NCBI GenBank assembly: GCA_016169945.1
Contig: JADLSH010000190.1
Span: forward strand, 1,674,001 to 1,738,000
DNA from: Trachythela sp. YZ-2020
Taxonomy: Eukaryota > Cnidaria > Anthozoa > Malacalcyonacea > Clavulariidae
Length of the DNA stretch: 64,000 bases
Reading direction: 5' to 3'
Under the pieces are notes generated by a model that saw only the letters and a list, made by a program, of their open reading frames with translations, had not been told where the DNA came from and ran no database searches. Each line of letters begins with the position of its first letter. Position 1 is the stretch's first letter. Both the position numbers and the translations under genes were made by a program. Of this stretch, positions 1 through 10,661 are shown one piece after another.

Positions 1-452
1 CCTGTGGTACTGAACACTGGATCAATACGGGATGGCTCTTTAATACTGGACCTCTAGGAAGAACAGTTTAGAACTGATAGAGCTATCCAGTATAAATAAA
101 GTTAGTTTAGTTTAGGTTTCCTCCTGTAGTAACACTGGATCAATAAGAGATGACTCTTACTGGACCTCTAGGGAGAACAATTTAGAACTGATAGAGCTAT
201 CCAGTATAAATAAAGTTAGTTTAGTTTAGATTAGATTTCCTCCTGTGGTACTGAACACTGGATCAATACGGGATGGCTCTTTAATACTGGACCTCTAGGA
301 AGAACAGTTTAGAAATGATAGAGCTATCCAGTATCAATAAAGTTAGTTTAGTTTAGGTTTCCTCCTGTAGTAACACTGGATCAATACGGGATGGCTCTTA
401 CTGGACCTCTAGGGAGAACAGTTTAGAACTGATAGAGCTATCCAGTATATAT
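1..452 (+). repeat. SINE-tail tandem array, about 120-bp unit with 241-bp dimer
   Basis: Four units begin at 1, 123, 242 and 364. Two unit types alternate: type A starts CCTGTGGTACTGAACACTGG, type B starts CCTGTAGTAACACTGG. The true period is therefore a dimer of about 241 bp. Each unit carries GAACTGATAGAGCTATCCAG followed by an ATAAATAAAG-like A-rich end. The same block forms the 3' part of the SINE at 14066-14305 and, inverted, of the one at 59186-59330. The array is probably cut by the window edge. Confidence 0.85.
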
Positions 453-830
453 AGAGTTAAGAAAGTTTCTATATAAAGACAATGTTTCATCTCTGACTAT
501 AAAATATAAATCTCCCTTCGTGTTTCCTAGCCTCCTGGTAAAGATCTAACGACCTCAATATTTGCCGACGTTAACAAGAACTGATCAATGAAATGAGTAA
601 ATAACAGTAAATTGTTGAACTAATGGATCCAGGTGCTCATATCTCTGAAGAGTTTAAAATAGATGTAATTAGCTAATGCATTTTTATGCCTGGTTACCTT
701 TGTTCCATTCTAATTCTACATTATCAGAACAGTGGTAACTTGGCATGTGAGTTAACTGAAAATGTGATGGCAACGGAACAATGGAATGTGAAATAGGAAC
801 ACAAAATAATTAAAGAAACAATACCTAGAT

Positions 831-1070
831 ATTCAATTTAAGAGAATTCAATTTAAGAGAATTCAATTAAAATTAAATCGAGAATTTGTACAAAGATTTG
901 AAAATCTACTTTTTCTGAGATTTTTAATTGCGATGATCAATTAATTTTGCCAGATAGTGATTGCAACCATAGACAATCAAATAGAATCAAATTCTATTTG
1001 ATTGTCAATGTTGCAACTAACCGGGTTTAATCAATCAAATTCTATTTGATTGTCTATGTTGCAACTAATG
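831..1070. repeat. Direct repeats and a 27-bp-arm hairpin upstream of the TRAFD1-like gene
   Basis: ATTCAATTTAAGAGA occurs twice in tandem at 831-860, with a partial third copy. Positions 961-1016 form an inverted repeat whose arms read TTGCAAC..TAGACAATCAAAT and its complement. One arm occurs again as a direct copy at 1033-1069. It looks like the remains of a foldback element about 350 bp before the first coding exon. A regulatory role is not supported. Confidence 0.5.
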
Positions 1071-1384
1071 GGGCCACTATATTTCGACAACATGACGTAC
1101 CAGCTGCGCAATATAAACAAAAATGAAAGCGAAACAACTTGTAAACAAAACATGAATTCTTAGAAAAAATCATTGCTGAGCAAAGCTCATGTCGAATATT
1201 ATAGCTTTCGTTTGCTTTAAAACTTGGCATTTTTTATTACAAAGTTCATAATCTGCTCTTGAAAGCTTTAAGCCGTCGTGTCTCGTATAAACACTGTATT
1301 TTATATTAGTTGGTTTTTGTACCAGACACACAGTACGGCAGATCAATTTTCAGATACAAATCGCTGAAATACTTGGAAAGGTAG

Positions 1385-4300
1385 ATGGCTGATGACAATG
1401 GGGAAATAACAACAAAGCATTGTCAGACTTGGTAAGTATAAATATATTCCCAGTATATACACTATATTCCCAGTATATACATTATATTTGCCCTACTTTC
1501 ATGTTTTCTTGTATATATTGCTCTATAATAGTCTTGTTGCTAGCCACGGACTGTTTTCAATAAAAGGGGTGTAGTTACATTTCATACAATGAACAGTTTT
1601 ATTCAAAATATATCAAAATCATTTGCAGAATGATGAGTTATTATTCATTTTAAGTAGCTGAGAATCAAACCAGGTGCTGATTCAAGCTTGTCTGATACTC
1701 TGATAGAGATCGGGTAGATATTTTATGGGGTTTACCCTTTGACTATCACTTCAAATTGCATAAAAATTAGACTTAAACTGATACTATTATTATACTATTA
1801 AACCGAAACATTCAAAATGACGGGCATTTTTAGACAAAAAATAATGTTGTTAATCACAAATTCAGTCAAGGTAAACCATTATAAAAAAAATTACAAGGGT
1901 TTCTTATGCTGGTTATTTTCCGAAACTATCGGCCACCATCTTGTTCAGGGGAGGAATGCCTCTCGTTACCGCACTGGCTAGGAACATGGCGGCCAGCTGA
2001 CAATTTAAGAAAATAAAGAAAGAAACAAATTCCGGAGAGTAATGTCATTTTGAAAGTCAAAATATGAATAAAACAGGACGAGTTTGAGAGACTGTAAATT
2101 TTCCACTCTATTTTAAAGTCATTATCAGACAGCAGTAGACTAGCGGCCGGTTAAACATTTTGCCTGAAGTGAGACCTTTGTATAATCAGATAACTGGATA
2201 ATGCAGGAAGGAACCTCGGTCGAAGAGACCAGGTGGCTAAAAATGTGTACACAATGCCAGTGTCACAATAATTGTTGTTCTTTCATTTCTCAGCAAGCAA
2301 GATGTCCCGAGTGCAAATTTTGATATGCATGTCATTCACTGTCAAAGGTTTCTGACATCCTGTCCACAATGTGGAGAGTCTGTGAATAAAACCTACCTTC
2401 AAGAACATATTGATGAGAATCATGTGGAAGTAAGACTTGTTTTTTCCTGCACAACATAATCATAAAGATATCGTGTTCTCAAAATATCCTATACCTCTCT
2501 AATTATCTAGGTCAAATGCGACATTTGTGGAGAAAAAGTTGAAAAAATGGATCTTGACCACCATAAGGTGAGTATATTGGAGAAGCATGGTTGGCAGATG
2601 TGGTAAGCACACTGTGCCCCTTACCTCTGAGTTAAGCCGGCTATACAATGGTCAAGGGTGGTGATTTACTTTCATTGGATTTCCTCTCTCATTTATATTT
2701 TATAACAAAATACAAAACTATATCAACGTAGGACTTCACATGCTGTCTGGCAGTGATGAGAATCAAGGAATATATTTTATGTGGCCTTAGGCATTGACCA
2801 TCCCTAAACTAACTAAAATAAGTGCTAAACAAGGCTGGATCCTCCCATGCTGGTACTCATTGTTCATATACCAAAGCAACTCAAAACTAACCTCATTAAT
2901 TAACCCATTAAACCGCAATGTGTTCAATCTCTCGTTGACGAGTAAAATCATCTCACTTAATAAAGTAGGTCTGTGTATTAGGCACATTATGACTGAACAA
3001 TTTAACAAGAGAAATGAACAGATTCACTTGTTAATGCCCTACACTTTCCATTTGACGAGTAAGATCTTCTGATTGAGAGTAAAACAGTAAGTGTGCATTA
3101 GAGCACATTTCAATTTAATGGGTTAATAATTGAGGAAGCAAGCATGATTCCACTTTTACCATTAGACATCAACTTGTCAACGTAGAAATGTCGACTGTAA
3201 ATATTGTGAGATCACATTGCCTGCCTGTGACATGGACGGCCACAAAGAGACCTGCGGCAGTCGTACCGAGGAATGTGACAATTGCAAGAGACGAATCTTA
3301 GTTAAAGACTTGGAAGATCATATTTCTTCTGGCTGTCAAACGCCGCTCAAAGCAAATGGCAAAGTAAGACAAGACCCAGGCAAAAGCAGAATGCCAGAAA
3401 AACTTATAGGTGGTCAAGATGTGAACAGAGCTGGTACTCGTGGATTCGGGTTCCCCCTTCACCCGCAGTTTCAACCAAACCCCTACTCGAATGAAGAAAC
3501 AATGAATCCGTATCTCCCCACTTCTAAGACCTACGATTTTTTTAATAACGATTCTTCTAAACTTGCAAGTCCGGTTCGAAAGACCATGCAATTCAAGAAG
3601 ACCACCCCCACTGCTCCATCTACAAAGAATACACCACTGAGGAACAGGCCTCAAGATTCAAACAGCCAAAGCCCTTTCAATGTGAAGTCCAGAGGGGGTA
3701 TTACGAAAGCAAATGTGTCTACTGAGACAGACACAGATCAGGAGAAGGCTGGTAACTTGCGTCAACAACCGACTTGTGGGGTTCACAAATCAAGTTCGGA
3801 TAGCGATGACATGGAAGGTAGGTGAACGGTGATGACATTTTCAGGGCTAGTTATGCGAAACCTGTGACGTGGCCTACGTTTTACCCTGCCGTTGTTTTCT
3901 CTTGCTTAATAGAGAACTTAAGCATGTAGGACGGCAACGCGACGACGACGACTATTAATACAATGAGTCGACGAAAAGAAACGAATAATTAAAGTCCCAC
4001 GGGAGCAGTTTTGACGTGGTCCTCGCTCTGTTTACAACGGCTAATCACAAATGTTCACGCCTTGTATACAGCGCCTGCAATTCAAGCCGAAACAAGTACT
4101 ACTTCAAATTGGTTCAGTAGAACTCTTCCCAACCATAAAGCCCATATCTTCAACTTCTTAAACTGTATTAAATTCATACGATTGATAATACACGTCGACA
4201 AGTTTTCTTTACTATCATTAATTTGAAGGAGTTTGTTTTGGCCGTCGTCGTCGTGTTGCCGTCCTACATGCTTAAGGTCTCTATTATATTCATGAGGCAA

Positions 4301-7300
4301 CCAAGAAATGAATAGGAATGGGGAAATATCGGTGAAGTGAAACGCGGGCCATTTTCACCGTGTGAGAACATATTTACACAATAATTATATGAAAGAGTAG
4401 CTGAAATGTACTTTCTGTTAGAAATATTGCAATATTAATATTACGCAAAGGAATGTAAATTTATGCATCTATTCAACGTTGTGGTAAAATATTTCAATGT
4501 TGTTTTAGAGAAGACGTCATTTCCTGACTTGACTGACGAAACGTTACTTCCTTGTGAATTTTGTAACAAAATGTTTCCAGCAGATTCACTCGGTTTTCAT
4601 CAGGTAAGCTTACTGTAGGGACAGACTCTTGCTTGGTTACATTTTCACAAGGCTTGCTGTAACTTAGGCCGATAATAACCTAGTCAGCTAACAAACGTTT
4701 GTGCCATTTGCCACTTGTCAATTAGACATGCTGTATTATGTCTAATTATGGCAATAATTACTTACGGGATAGAACTTTGGGGAGGCGCATATTTTAATAA
4801 ATACATTAGTCAAATTGATAAATTTATAAATCGGGCACGCAGAAATGGTTATATATTGGAAAGACGGAATATTAAAGATATATGTAGCAAACGTGACAAG
4901 AAACTCTGGTACTTAACAAGGACAATGGATTACAGGAGCTTCTACCAGATAAATTAAAAAGACAGCTAAGGCCAAGGGGACACGAATTCGAACTTCCTCG
5001 CATTAAGGGACCGGTCATTATTTATGGCAGGGGTGGGGGCTGAAGAGAAAATGTTTTAAAGCCAAAAAATTTTCCCACCCCACCTTTTTTGTACCAAAAA
5101 AATTTTTACCCCATATTTTATAGAAGGTTAAAAAATAAATTACCCCACCAAATCATCAACCTTTTCATAACAACCAATATTAAAAATTCGATTTTCCGTT
5201 ATTAAATTAAACATTCAGTTTATTGCACTAAGCACTCGGTCAGCATTTTAACAGTTTTGTTACCCCACCCCAGACCTGCCTAATTTTTTAGTTACCCCAC
5301 CATTTTCTCTTCGGCCCCCACCCCAGCCATAAATAATGACCGGTCCCTAAGACAGAACGTTTTAAAAGTGCTTTTATAAATAGATGCCTGTTTAACTTTG
5401 TCTAATCAATTTTTAACTCTACATTTTTAATACTATTAATATTTCTAACTTAATTGTACATATGTGTTAATATTATAATCACATATTTATGTTGATGTAC
5501 CTATATGTTCTTATTTTAGCCGTATTGTGAGGACGTCCCGCCCACACCACGCTCCCCTTCACCCACACCACGCTCCCCTTCACCCACAAAGCTCAAACGA
5601 TTATCTCTGGACCCCTTCACAAGTAGAACGTCGTCGTTTGAACCATATCAAGACGAAGCTTCAGCCCTCCCTGCAAATCGGTTTCCATTTCGAAAGAATA
5701 GTCCAGGTTTGGTCAGACATTGAATATGATCTCGCTTACCGAGACATCCCGCTAACCATTGGTGGGATATTAGATGCTGAGAAAAGTCTTGATATTTACC
5801 CATACACCATATACTGGCATCACGCCATCATATATGCACGAATTTGCGGTTAACGCTCAGCAACTGGACTCTGTAGCTCAGTTGGTTAGAGCGCTGCACC
5901 GGAATCGCGGGGCCGCAGGTTCAATTCCTGACAGAGGGCCTAAGTCTAAAAACGTATATAAATTTCCGTTCGAGTATTCCATCTACTAACACCTTCTACT
6001 ATTAATCTTATCGAACGAGATGCTTAGAAAAATCGGGATATCAGTGTTTAATGCGTTGTGACTGCAGATCAATTTCCTGCAATATGCAATTGCCTAATTA
6101 TAATTTCACCTCACTCACATGTGAGAAGAGTGCTTCCAGTTTGACTCTGCCAAACACAGCAGGTATTCTCCGAGTAATATTTTTCTTCAGGTAATATTTT
6201 TCTGGGTTACTTTTCAGACATTGGCGACGGTTCAGCACCGTGTGAGTTTTGTTTCTCGTCCTTTCCTCTCGTTCATCTTGCCTTACATCAGGTCAGTAAA
6301 ACTAAACTATTTGTGTATAACCGTTGTGGTTATTCAGACTATTACAAGATGTTTTTTTTCTTTTTCTTCTCGAACTTGCCGTTAACACTTGGCAACTGGA
6401 CTCTGTAGCTCGGTGGTCAGAGCGCTGCACCGGAATCGCAGGGCCGCAGGTTCAATTCCTGTCCGAGGACTTAGAGTTGCATTTTTCGCAGCCGTTCCCG
6501 TTCAGGTCTAAAATATTGTATATATTATTTCACTCGAAATATCCATCCACCTAAACCTTCTACATCTTATTCAGACTATGTTTACTTCGCATCGATTTAT
6601 ATAGACAAAACCTTTAAATGCAAATTACATACACATATGTTGCGCCAATTTCATACATAGCGTGTATCGTAGTACAGTGAGAGCAGAAGTACTATAGCAA
6701 TCGTGTTAAACCCATTATAGGTAACCTGTCATCAAAATCCTAACCTACAGAACTCTGGAACACCTGATCGGCCCACAACACCACCATCGGAACGAAAACC
6801 ACGCTTGGTTAACTCAGATATACCACCATCAAAACCAGAGCTCCCAAAATCACATCCCTCGCAAGTCAAACCGATCAATTCCGAGCCTTCACGAACCTAT
6901 GTTGGGCCTTCAAATGCCCCAACTAAGTCAAAGACGCCCACGAGCTCAAGCCCCAATCTCGAAGCACGACAGAAACGAACCCTTGCCCCGAGCTTTTCCA
7001 CCAAGGTGACAAACCCACCTCCCTCTGACACGAGCTTGGCGACTCCACCAAAAACTAAAGCCAGCCTTAATGATACTACCACCTCGAGTAGCACAGCAGA
7101 GAAAAAACCGCAACGAAATAAACGAAAGAGTAAACCTATTCCTAAAAGGACTCCAGCTTCTTCACAAAGATTTCATGAGGTGAATGTATTAGGTGGTGAA
7201 ACACAGCAAAATGAAAGGCCTTTTGAATCTCAATCGCCCAATGGAGATTTTTATGAAAGCTTTATTAATCGTGGTCCTCTATCAAATGGTAGTCCATTTT

Positions 7301-7893
7301 CGGGCTCCGGAACAAATACTGATCATGATGCTGACACGGAGTATCCGTACCAACGCAATCCGCAAGCCAATAGAGCAGTGGGCGTAAACCAACGAAGGAT
7401 GAATCAAAACGTGCGTGGACAAATCCACACTCGAGGACATAACCCCACGCGTGGATACAATCCCACGCGTGGAGATGATACCACGCGAGGACATAAACCG
7501 ACGCGTGGTCAAAATCGCAAGCGTGGACAAAACTCCACGCGTGGATCTAATCCCACGCGTGGATATAATCCCACGCGTGGATATAATCCCACGCGCGGAT
7601 ATAATCCCACGCGTGGATATAAACCCGCGCGTGGATATAATCCCACGCGTGGACGATCCTACGGTTCGAGTACAGTTACCATTCAACCAAGACGAGACAA
7701 CAATCCGAGGCAGATCAGTGATGTCCAAACACCGGAACGTGATGTAAGCCCACAACCTGATCTCACTCTGCAAGGTCAGCCTGCAAGCTTTGTTCGTCAG
7801 CGAGATCCTGGACAGCGGTTAGGTTCGGGAGACTCTGGCTCTATACCAGGTCGGACTCGGCTTTGTCCTCCAAAAAGTAATAATTGGGATTAA
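1385..7893 (+). CDS. TRAFD1: TRAF-type zinc finger protein, TRAFD1/FLN29-like, 8 coding exons
   Basis: Exons read by splice signal and phase: 1385-1431, 2294-2429, 2511-2567, 3166-3817, 4509-4603, 5520-5706, 6218-6291 and 6751-7893. The lengths sum to 2391 nt, a clean 796-residue frame. The first ~110 residues carry paired CxxC/H-C zinc fingers in TRAFD1 order (CQTCKQD, HVIHCQR, CPQCGE, CDICGEK, CKYCE, CDNCKR). Exons 5 and 7 each encode the later P-C-E-F-C finger that TRAFD1 also has twice. TRAFD1 proteins dampen TRAF6 and innate immune signalling in the cytoplasm; that role is inferred from the family. The C-terminal exon is Pro/Ser/Thr-rich and ends in 7-residue R-G repeats not seen in vertebrate TRAFD1, so the protein is longer than the ~580-residue human one. 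XAF1 is a relative but lacks the repeated late fingers. Start chosen at the first ATG before the first finger. Confidence 0.85.
2900..3126. mobile_element. TTAA-flanked piggyBac-like MITE in TRAFD1 intron 3
   Basis: The left end reads TTAACCCATTAAA and the right end mirrors it around 3112-3126. A TTAA target and CCC-type ends are typical of piggyBac-derived MITEs. Two inner blocks contain GACGAGTAA.ATC, also seen in the related short elements at 53312 and 61562. Confidence 0.5.
3907..4286. mobile_element. MITE with about 43-bp terminal inverted repeats (TRAFD1 intron 4)
   Basis: The left end starts TAATAGAGAACTTAAGCATG. The right end, read inward on the other strand, is TAATAGAGACCTTAAGCATG. 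Both continue through TAGGACGGCAAC and a run of GAC triplets. Two mismatches were seen in about 43 positions. No transposase frame is present, so it is non-autonomous. TA at both outer ends suggests a TA target. Confidence 0.75.
4715..5397 (+). mobile_element. LINE 3' remnant (reverse transcriptase C-terminus), split by a MITE
   Basis: The reading frame contains ITYGIELWGGAY and an Arg-rich segment typical of the thumb and tail of CR1/jockey-like LINE reverse transcriptases. After a frameshift near 4930 the frame continues as ELLPDKLKRQLRPRGHEFEL. The insert at 5007-5347 interrupts it. Beyond the insert the frame resumes with TERFKSAFINRCLFNF and a stop near 5397, followed by an AT-rich 3' tail. 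The 5' part is missing, so the element is dead. It lies inside a TRAFD1 intron in sense orientation. Confidence 0.75.
5007..5347. mobile_element. PIF/Harbinger-like MITE, 341 bp, TAA target duplication
   Basis: Ends are GGGACCGGTCATTATTTATG and its near-perfect complement at 5314-5347, about 35 bp of inverted repeat. TAA flanks both sides (5004-5006 and 5348-5350). A 3-bp T-A-A target duplication is the PIF/Harbinger signature. Deleting the element plus one TAA restores the LINE reading frame around it. Confidence 0.85.
5843..6004 (+). mobile_element. tRNA-derived SINE, copy 1
   Basis: Contains a good pol III A box (TAGCTCAGTTGG) and B box (GGTTCAATTCC) with a cloverleaf-like head. The acceptor stem does not pair properly, and a conserved non-tRNA body follows (TAAGTCTAAAAACGTATATA). 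A leader around TGCGGTTAAC..CAGCAACT is shared with copies 2 and 3. It lies in TRAFD1 intron 6, just downstream of the exon ending at 5706. Confidence 0.8.
6060..6180 (+). mobile_element. Fragment of the second SINE family
   Basis: Positions 6113-6166 carry AGAGTGCTTCCAGTTTGACT, the middle of the SINE present at 14057-14305. Upstream sequence with TCCTGCAATATGCA looks like its decayed B-box region. Head and tail are missing. Confidence 0.5.
6376..6566 (+). mobile_element. tRNA-derived SINE, copy 2
   Basis: Same family as the copy at 5843. The A box has decayed (TAGCTCGGTGGTC), while the B box GGTTCAATTCC is intact. The body includes TTGCATTTTTCGCAGCCGTT, shared with the inverted copy at 45180-45352. 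It sits in the last TRAFD1 intron. Confidence 0.8.
7405..7660 (+). repeat. Coding 21-bp tandem repeat (G-Y-N-P-T-R-G) in TRAFD1
   Basis: About 12 units of roughly 21 bp, core ATAATCCCACGCGTGG, encode G-Y-N-P-T-R-G variants. Central copies (7545-7625) are nearly identical, which points to recent unit turnover. All units keep the main frame, so selection on the protein is plausible. ACGCGT recurs in most units. Confidence 0.9.
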
Positions 7894-8296
7894 AGAGAAA
7901 TTTTCCCTTAAACTAATGCACACTTCTGTGGTGTTTCTTATACAAAAACTATAATAATGAAATTTGATTTTTAAAATTATTTATATGATAAAAAATATGA
8001 ATAAGTTGACCCTAAATATTTGAACGATTGATATTTGTCAAAATAATGACATACACGCTTTATAATTTTAAACATAAATGTAAGTAAGTATGTTTTTATA
8101 AATAAATAAATGTACAAAGTCAATGATAAGCATTGATGATAAGTTATCTCTAAAAATCTCAGGCAAAAGGATTTCTATTTGAAAGCCACCGATTAAAGTT
8201 TTAAAAGATTGGCCCGCTTTATACAAGAGACGGATGACCGTCTGGATGAACTGGCTTTGACAAAGAAAACGTATTTCGTCTGTGTACAAACGTGGC

Positions 8297-8543
8297 AATA
8301 GACCTTACTGTTTATTCACAATGGCCAATGGCCTCGTTTTCGTGTGGTATTTACTCATGTTTCATGCACAATAGAGTTAAGAATAAGTTTGTGTTTGGGC
8401 TTATTAAAAGATCAACGAGAAACAAATTCGTGCAGAAAACATGGGTATATAACCTTCATGTGCGTCTGCCATGCCAATTGCCAAAACAGGTAAACATGAA
8501 ACGAGGCCATTGGGTCAAAATTGAATAAACAGTAAGGTCTATT
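8297..8543. mobile_element. MITE with about 40-bp inverted ends
   Basis: The left end AATAGACCTTACTGTTTATT is matched by its complement at 8524-8543. Homology between the arms extends through CAATGGCC and ATGTTTCATG. It is 247 bp long with no coding capacity. Confidence 0.75.
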
Positions 8544-10340
8544 CTCCGTTAAGACGAACTTATTTGCGTAGTTTGTTCACACAGACAAACATGCGTGCGT
8601 ATAGTGATCACATGCGTGCCCTTTTCAACAACACTATATAGCTACGTGATGTTTTTCACTGCGTAAGACAACATTCAACAACTTAATTACAATCAATGAA
8701 CCAGTAAACCCAAATTGCAGTGTAGAAGGTATGCTTGCCATCTAAAACATTCAACTAATGTTACAACAACAACACAAAAAAATTGTCAATCGAAGATTAT
8801 ATATGAAAATCACTTGGCGCGAAATCCATACACCTCCTGAAACATAGAAGCAGAAAATATCAAATCATTTAGGAACCTAAATATAGCATAATACCATGGG
8901 TGTCAGATGTTGGGATCCCAGGTGACCAACGTTACCTGCAAGGAGATAACTGCAAACCTGTGTCAGAAGGTCTTGTGCACGCTAGTGTAGTAGAAAATGT
9001 CAATTTTTTCCCAGTATCTTTTTGCAATATTTTACCGACCAGATTTAATAGGTGTCCGGGTATTTGAAGGTGCAAATTCATCAGTTGATGCCGTCAAAAT
9101 GTGTGGTTTGACTATTTTCCTGTTCTGTGGCCAAATTTTATTTATCAAATCTCAAACCGTCAAGCCCTGAGTTCTGTTTCCTTTGGCCAAAATTGACTTT
9201 CTCAGGCCCAATTGCTCCAAAAATCTCCCTCTGTTGCCCGGTCCCCCGCCGCAACTCGCAAGCTATACGCGGTGCCAAACCTGCTCCGGCTGCTCGTTTC
9301 GCTCGCAGGGCTAACTGCAAATTATTTTTGGTTACCTGCAAATTATTTTTGGTTATTAGTAAATACTCAGAAAAATACTAAGTCAAACGTATACGGCTAT
9401 CAAACAAAAATAATCATTGGGCAAACGTAATATCATTACCATAATATTTAACACGCGCACATGATCTACTGTATATTTGTGATAATGTTACCCCGCGCCT
9501 TAATTACAGAGTATGCGCTCGATAGTGCGTCTGCATGGTCATTAAGTAGTCTTTGTGTATTAAATGTTTATAAAAATAAACGCAATTAGCATCAGAATAC
9601 ATGTTTAGGAACATATAAACAGCTATATAATTCAACGAAGCTAGAACTCAATACCACAAAAATGACAAAATCTCGAGCGACTTCTATGCACGAAAAGCAT
9701 AATGGGTTTGTGTGTCCCTGTTTTATGCCTCTAATCTCTTTTTCTGACATTTTGCACAACAAAATGTCCATATAACCATGCTCTTATTCATATACTCAAA
9801 TACATAAACAAGTTCATGGTGACTTTCAAGTGGTAACTTAATATATATATCAGCTTAGTTGAAGGGTTCAACTATTATTCAACTATTATTCAATCGAGTG
9901 AGATGCCAACAAAATTTGATATATCAGCTTAACTTATTTATGTAATTTTTGTTAAGTCATTCCGATAAGGTTAAAAGTGGCTTCATTTTATGCGCATATA
10001 TAAACACACACATGGGCATGGCACAATTGAGTTGTATTTTTAGATGATAAAACAAAGCTACGAACCATAGCGTAAAATTGTTCAAACGTCAAACTCGTAT
10101 GAAACGTGATGTCAACCTAATGCCAATGGTACTTAAAACAATGCAGTATCTTCCCTGCAGGCTATCACGTTTATCGCCACAACCTGGCCGGGTGGCGGTC
10201 TTGTAAGTTAAAGAATCTTTTGTATAACTAATGGTTATAATAATATTCTGTAAATCTTGATATTCGAGTTTACGTTATTAAGTGTTTTCTTAAAACGTCA
10301 TATGATTTTGCATATCATTAATAGGGAATTGGATGCGCCC

Positions 10341-10350
10341 TGCATATATA
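10341..10350 (+). promoter_or_regulatory. Possible TATA box of the first ShK gene
   Basis: TGCATATATAGG lies about 320 bp before the start codon at 10662. This would leave a 5' UTR near 290 nt, or an untranslated exon. Spacing is the only support besides the motif. Confidence 0.35.
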
Positions 10351-10661
10351 GGCAAGTGTTCCGTGGCGTTGTTGACAGTTGTGTTTGAAACCAGCAAGAA
10401 GAGTGGTAGGAAAAAAAGGATTTTGATTGCAAATTGGTGATAAATTAAAAACATTGCCAAGAATTGATTGTTCTGGTACATAACTGTGAACTAATAAGAG
10501 ATATATTCAGTACTTTGCGAAACAACACAAGTTTATAAAGTACAAATTACTGCGATTTATAGAAGAGTTTGCAGGAAGTGAAAGTGACATCTGTAAGAAC
10601 AGGCGACCGAAGAGAGAAGTAGAAAAGCTGAGAAGAAGCGAGAAACCGTAAAAAACTACAG

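Larger units (their letters stand above)
7894..10661. other. Intergenic region between TRAFD1-like and the first ShK gene
   Basis: No supported exon seen. It holds AATAAA-type signals after 7980, the MITE at 8297-8543, and a direct repeat of CTGCAAATTATTTTTGGTTA at 9314-9354. A GC-richer patch at 9230-9310 has no recognised identity. A possible promoter and 5' UTR lie after 10341. Confidence 0.6.

Noticed and set aside
5868..5940. tRNA gene
   Set aside because: A and B boxes are good, but the acceptor stem fails to pair and the same head plus a shared non-tRNA body occurs three times. It is a SINE head.
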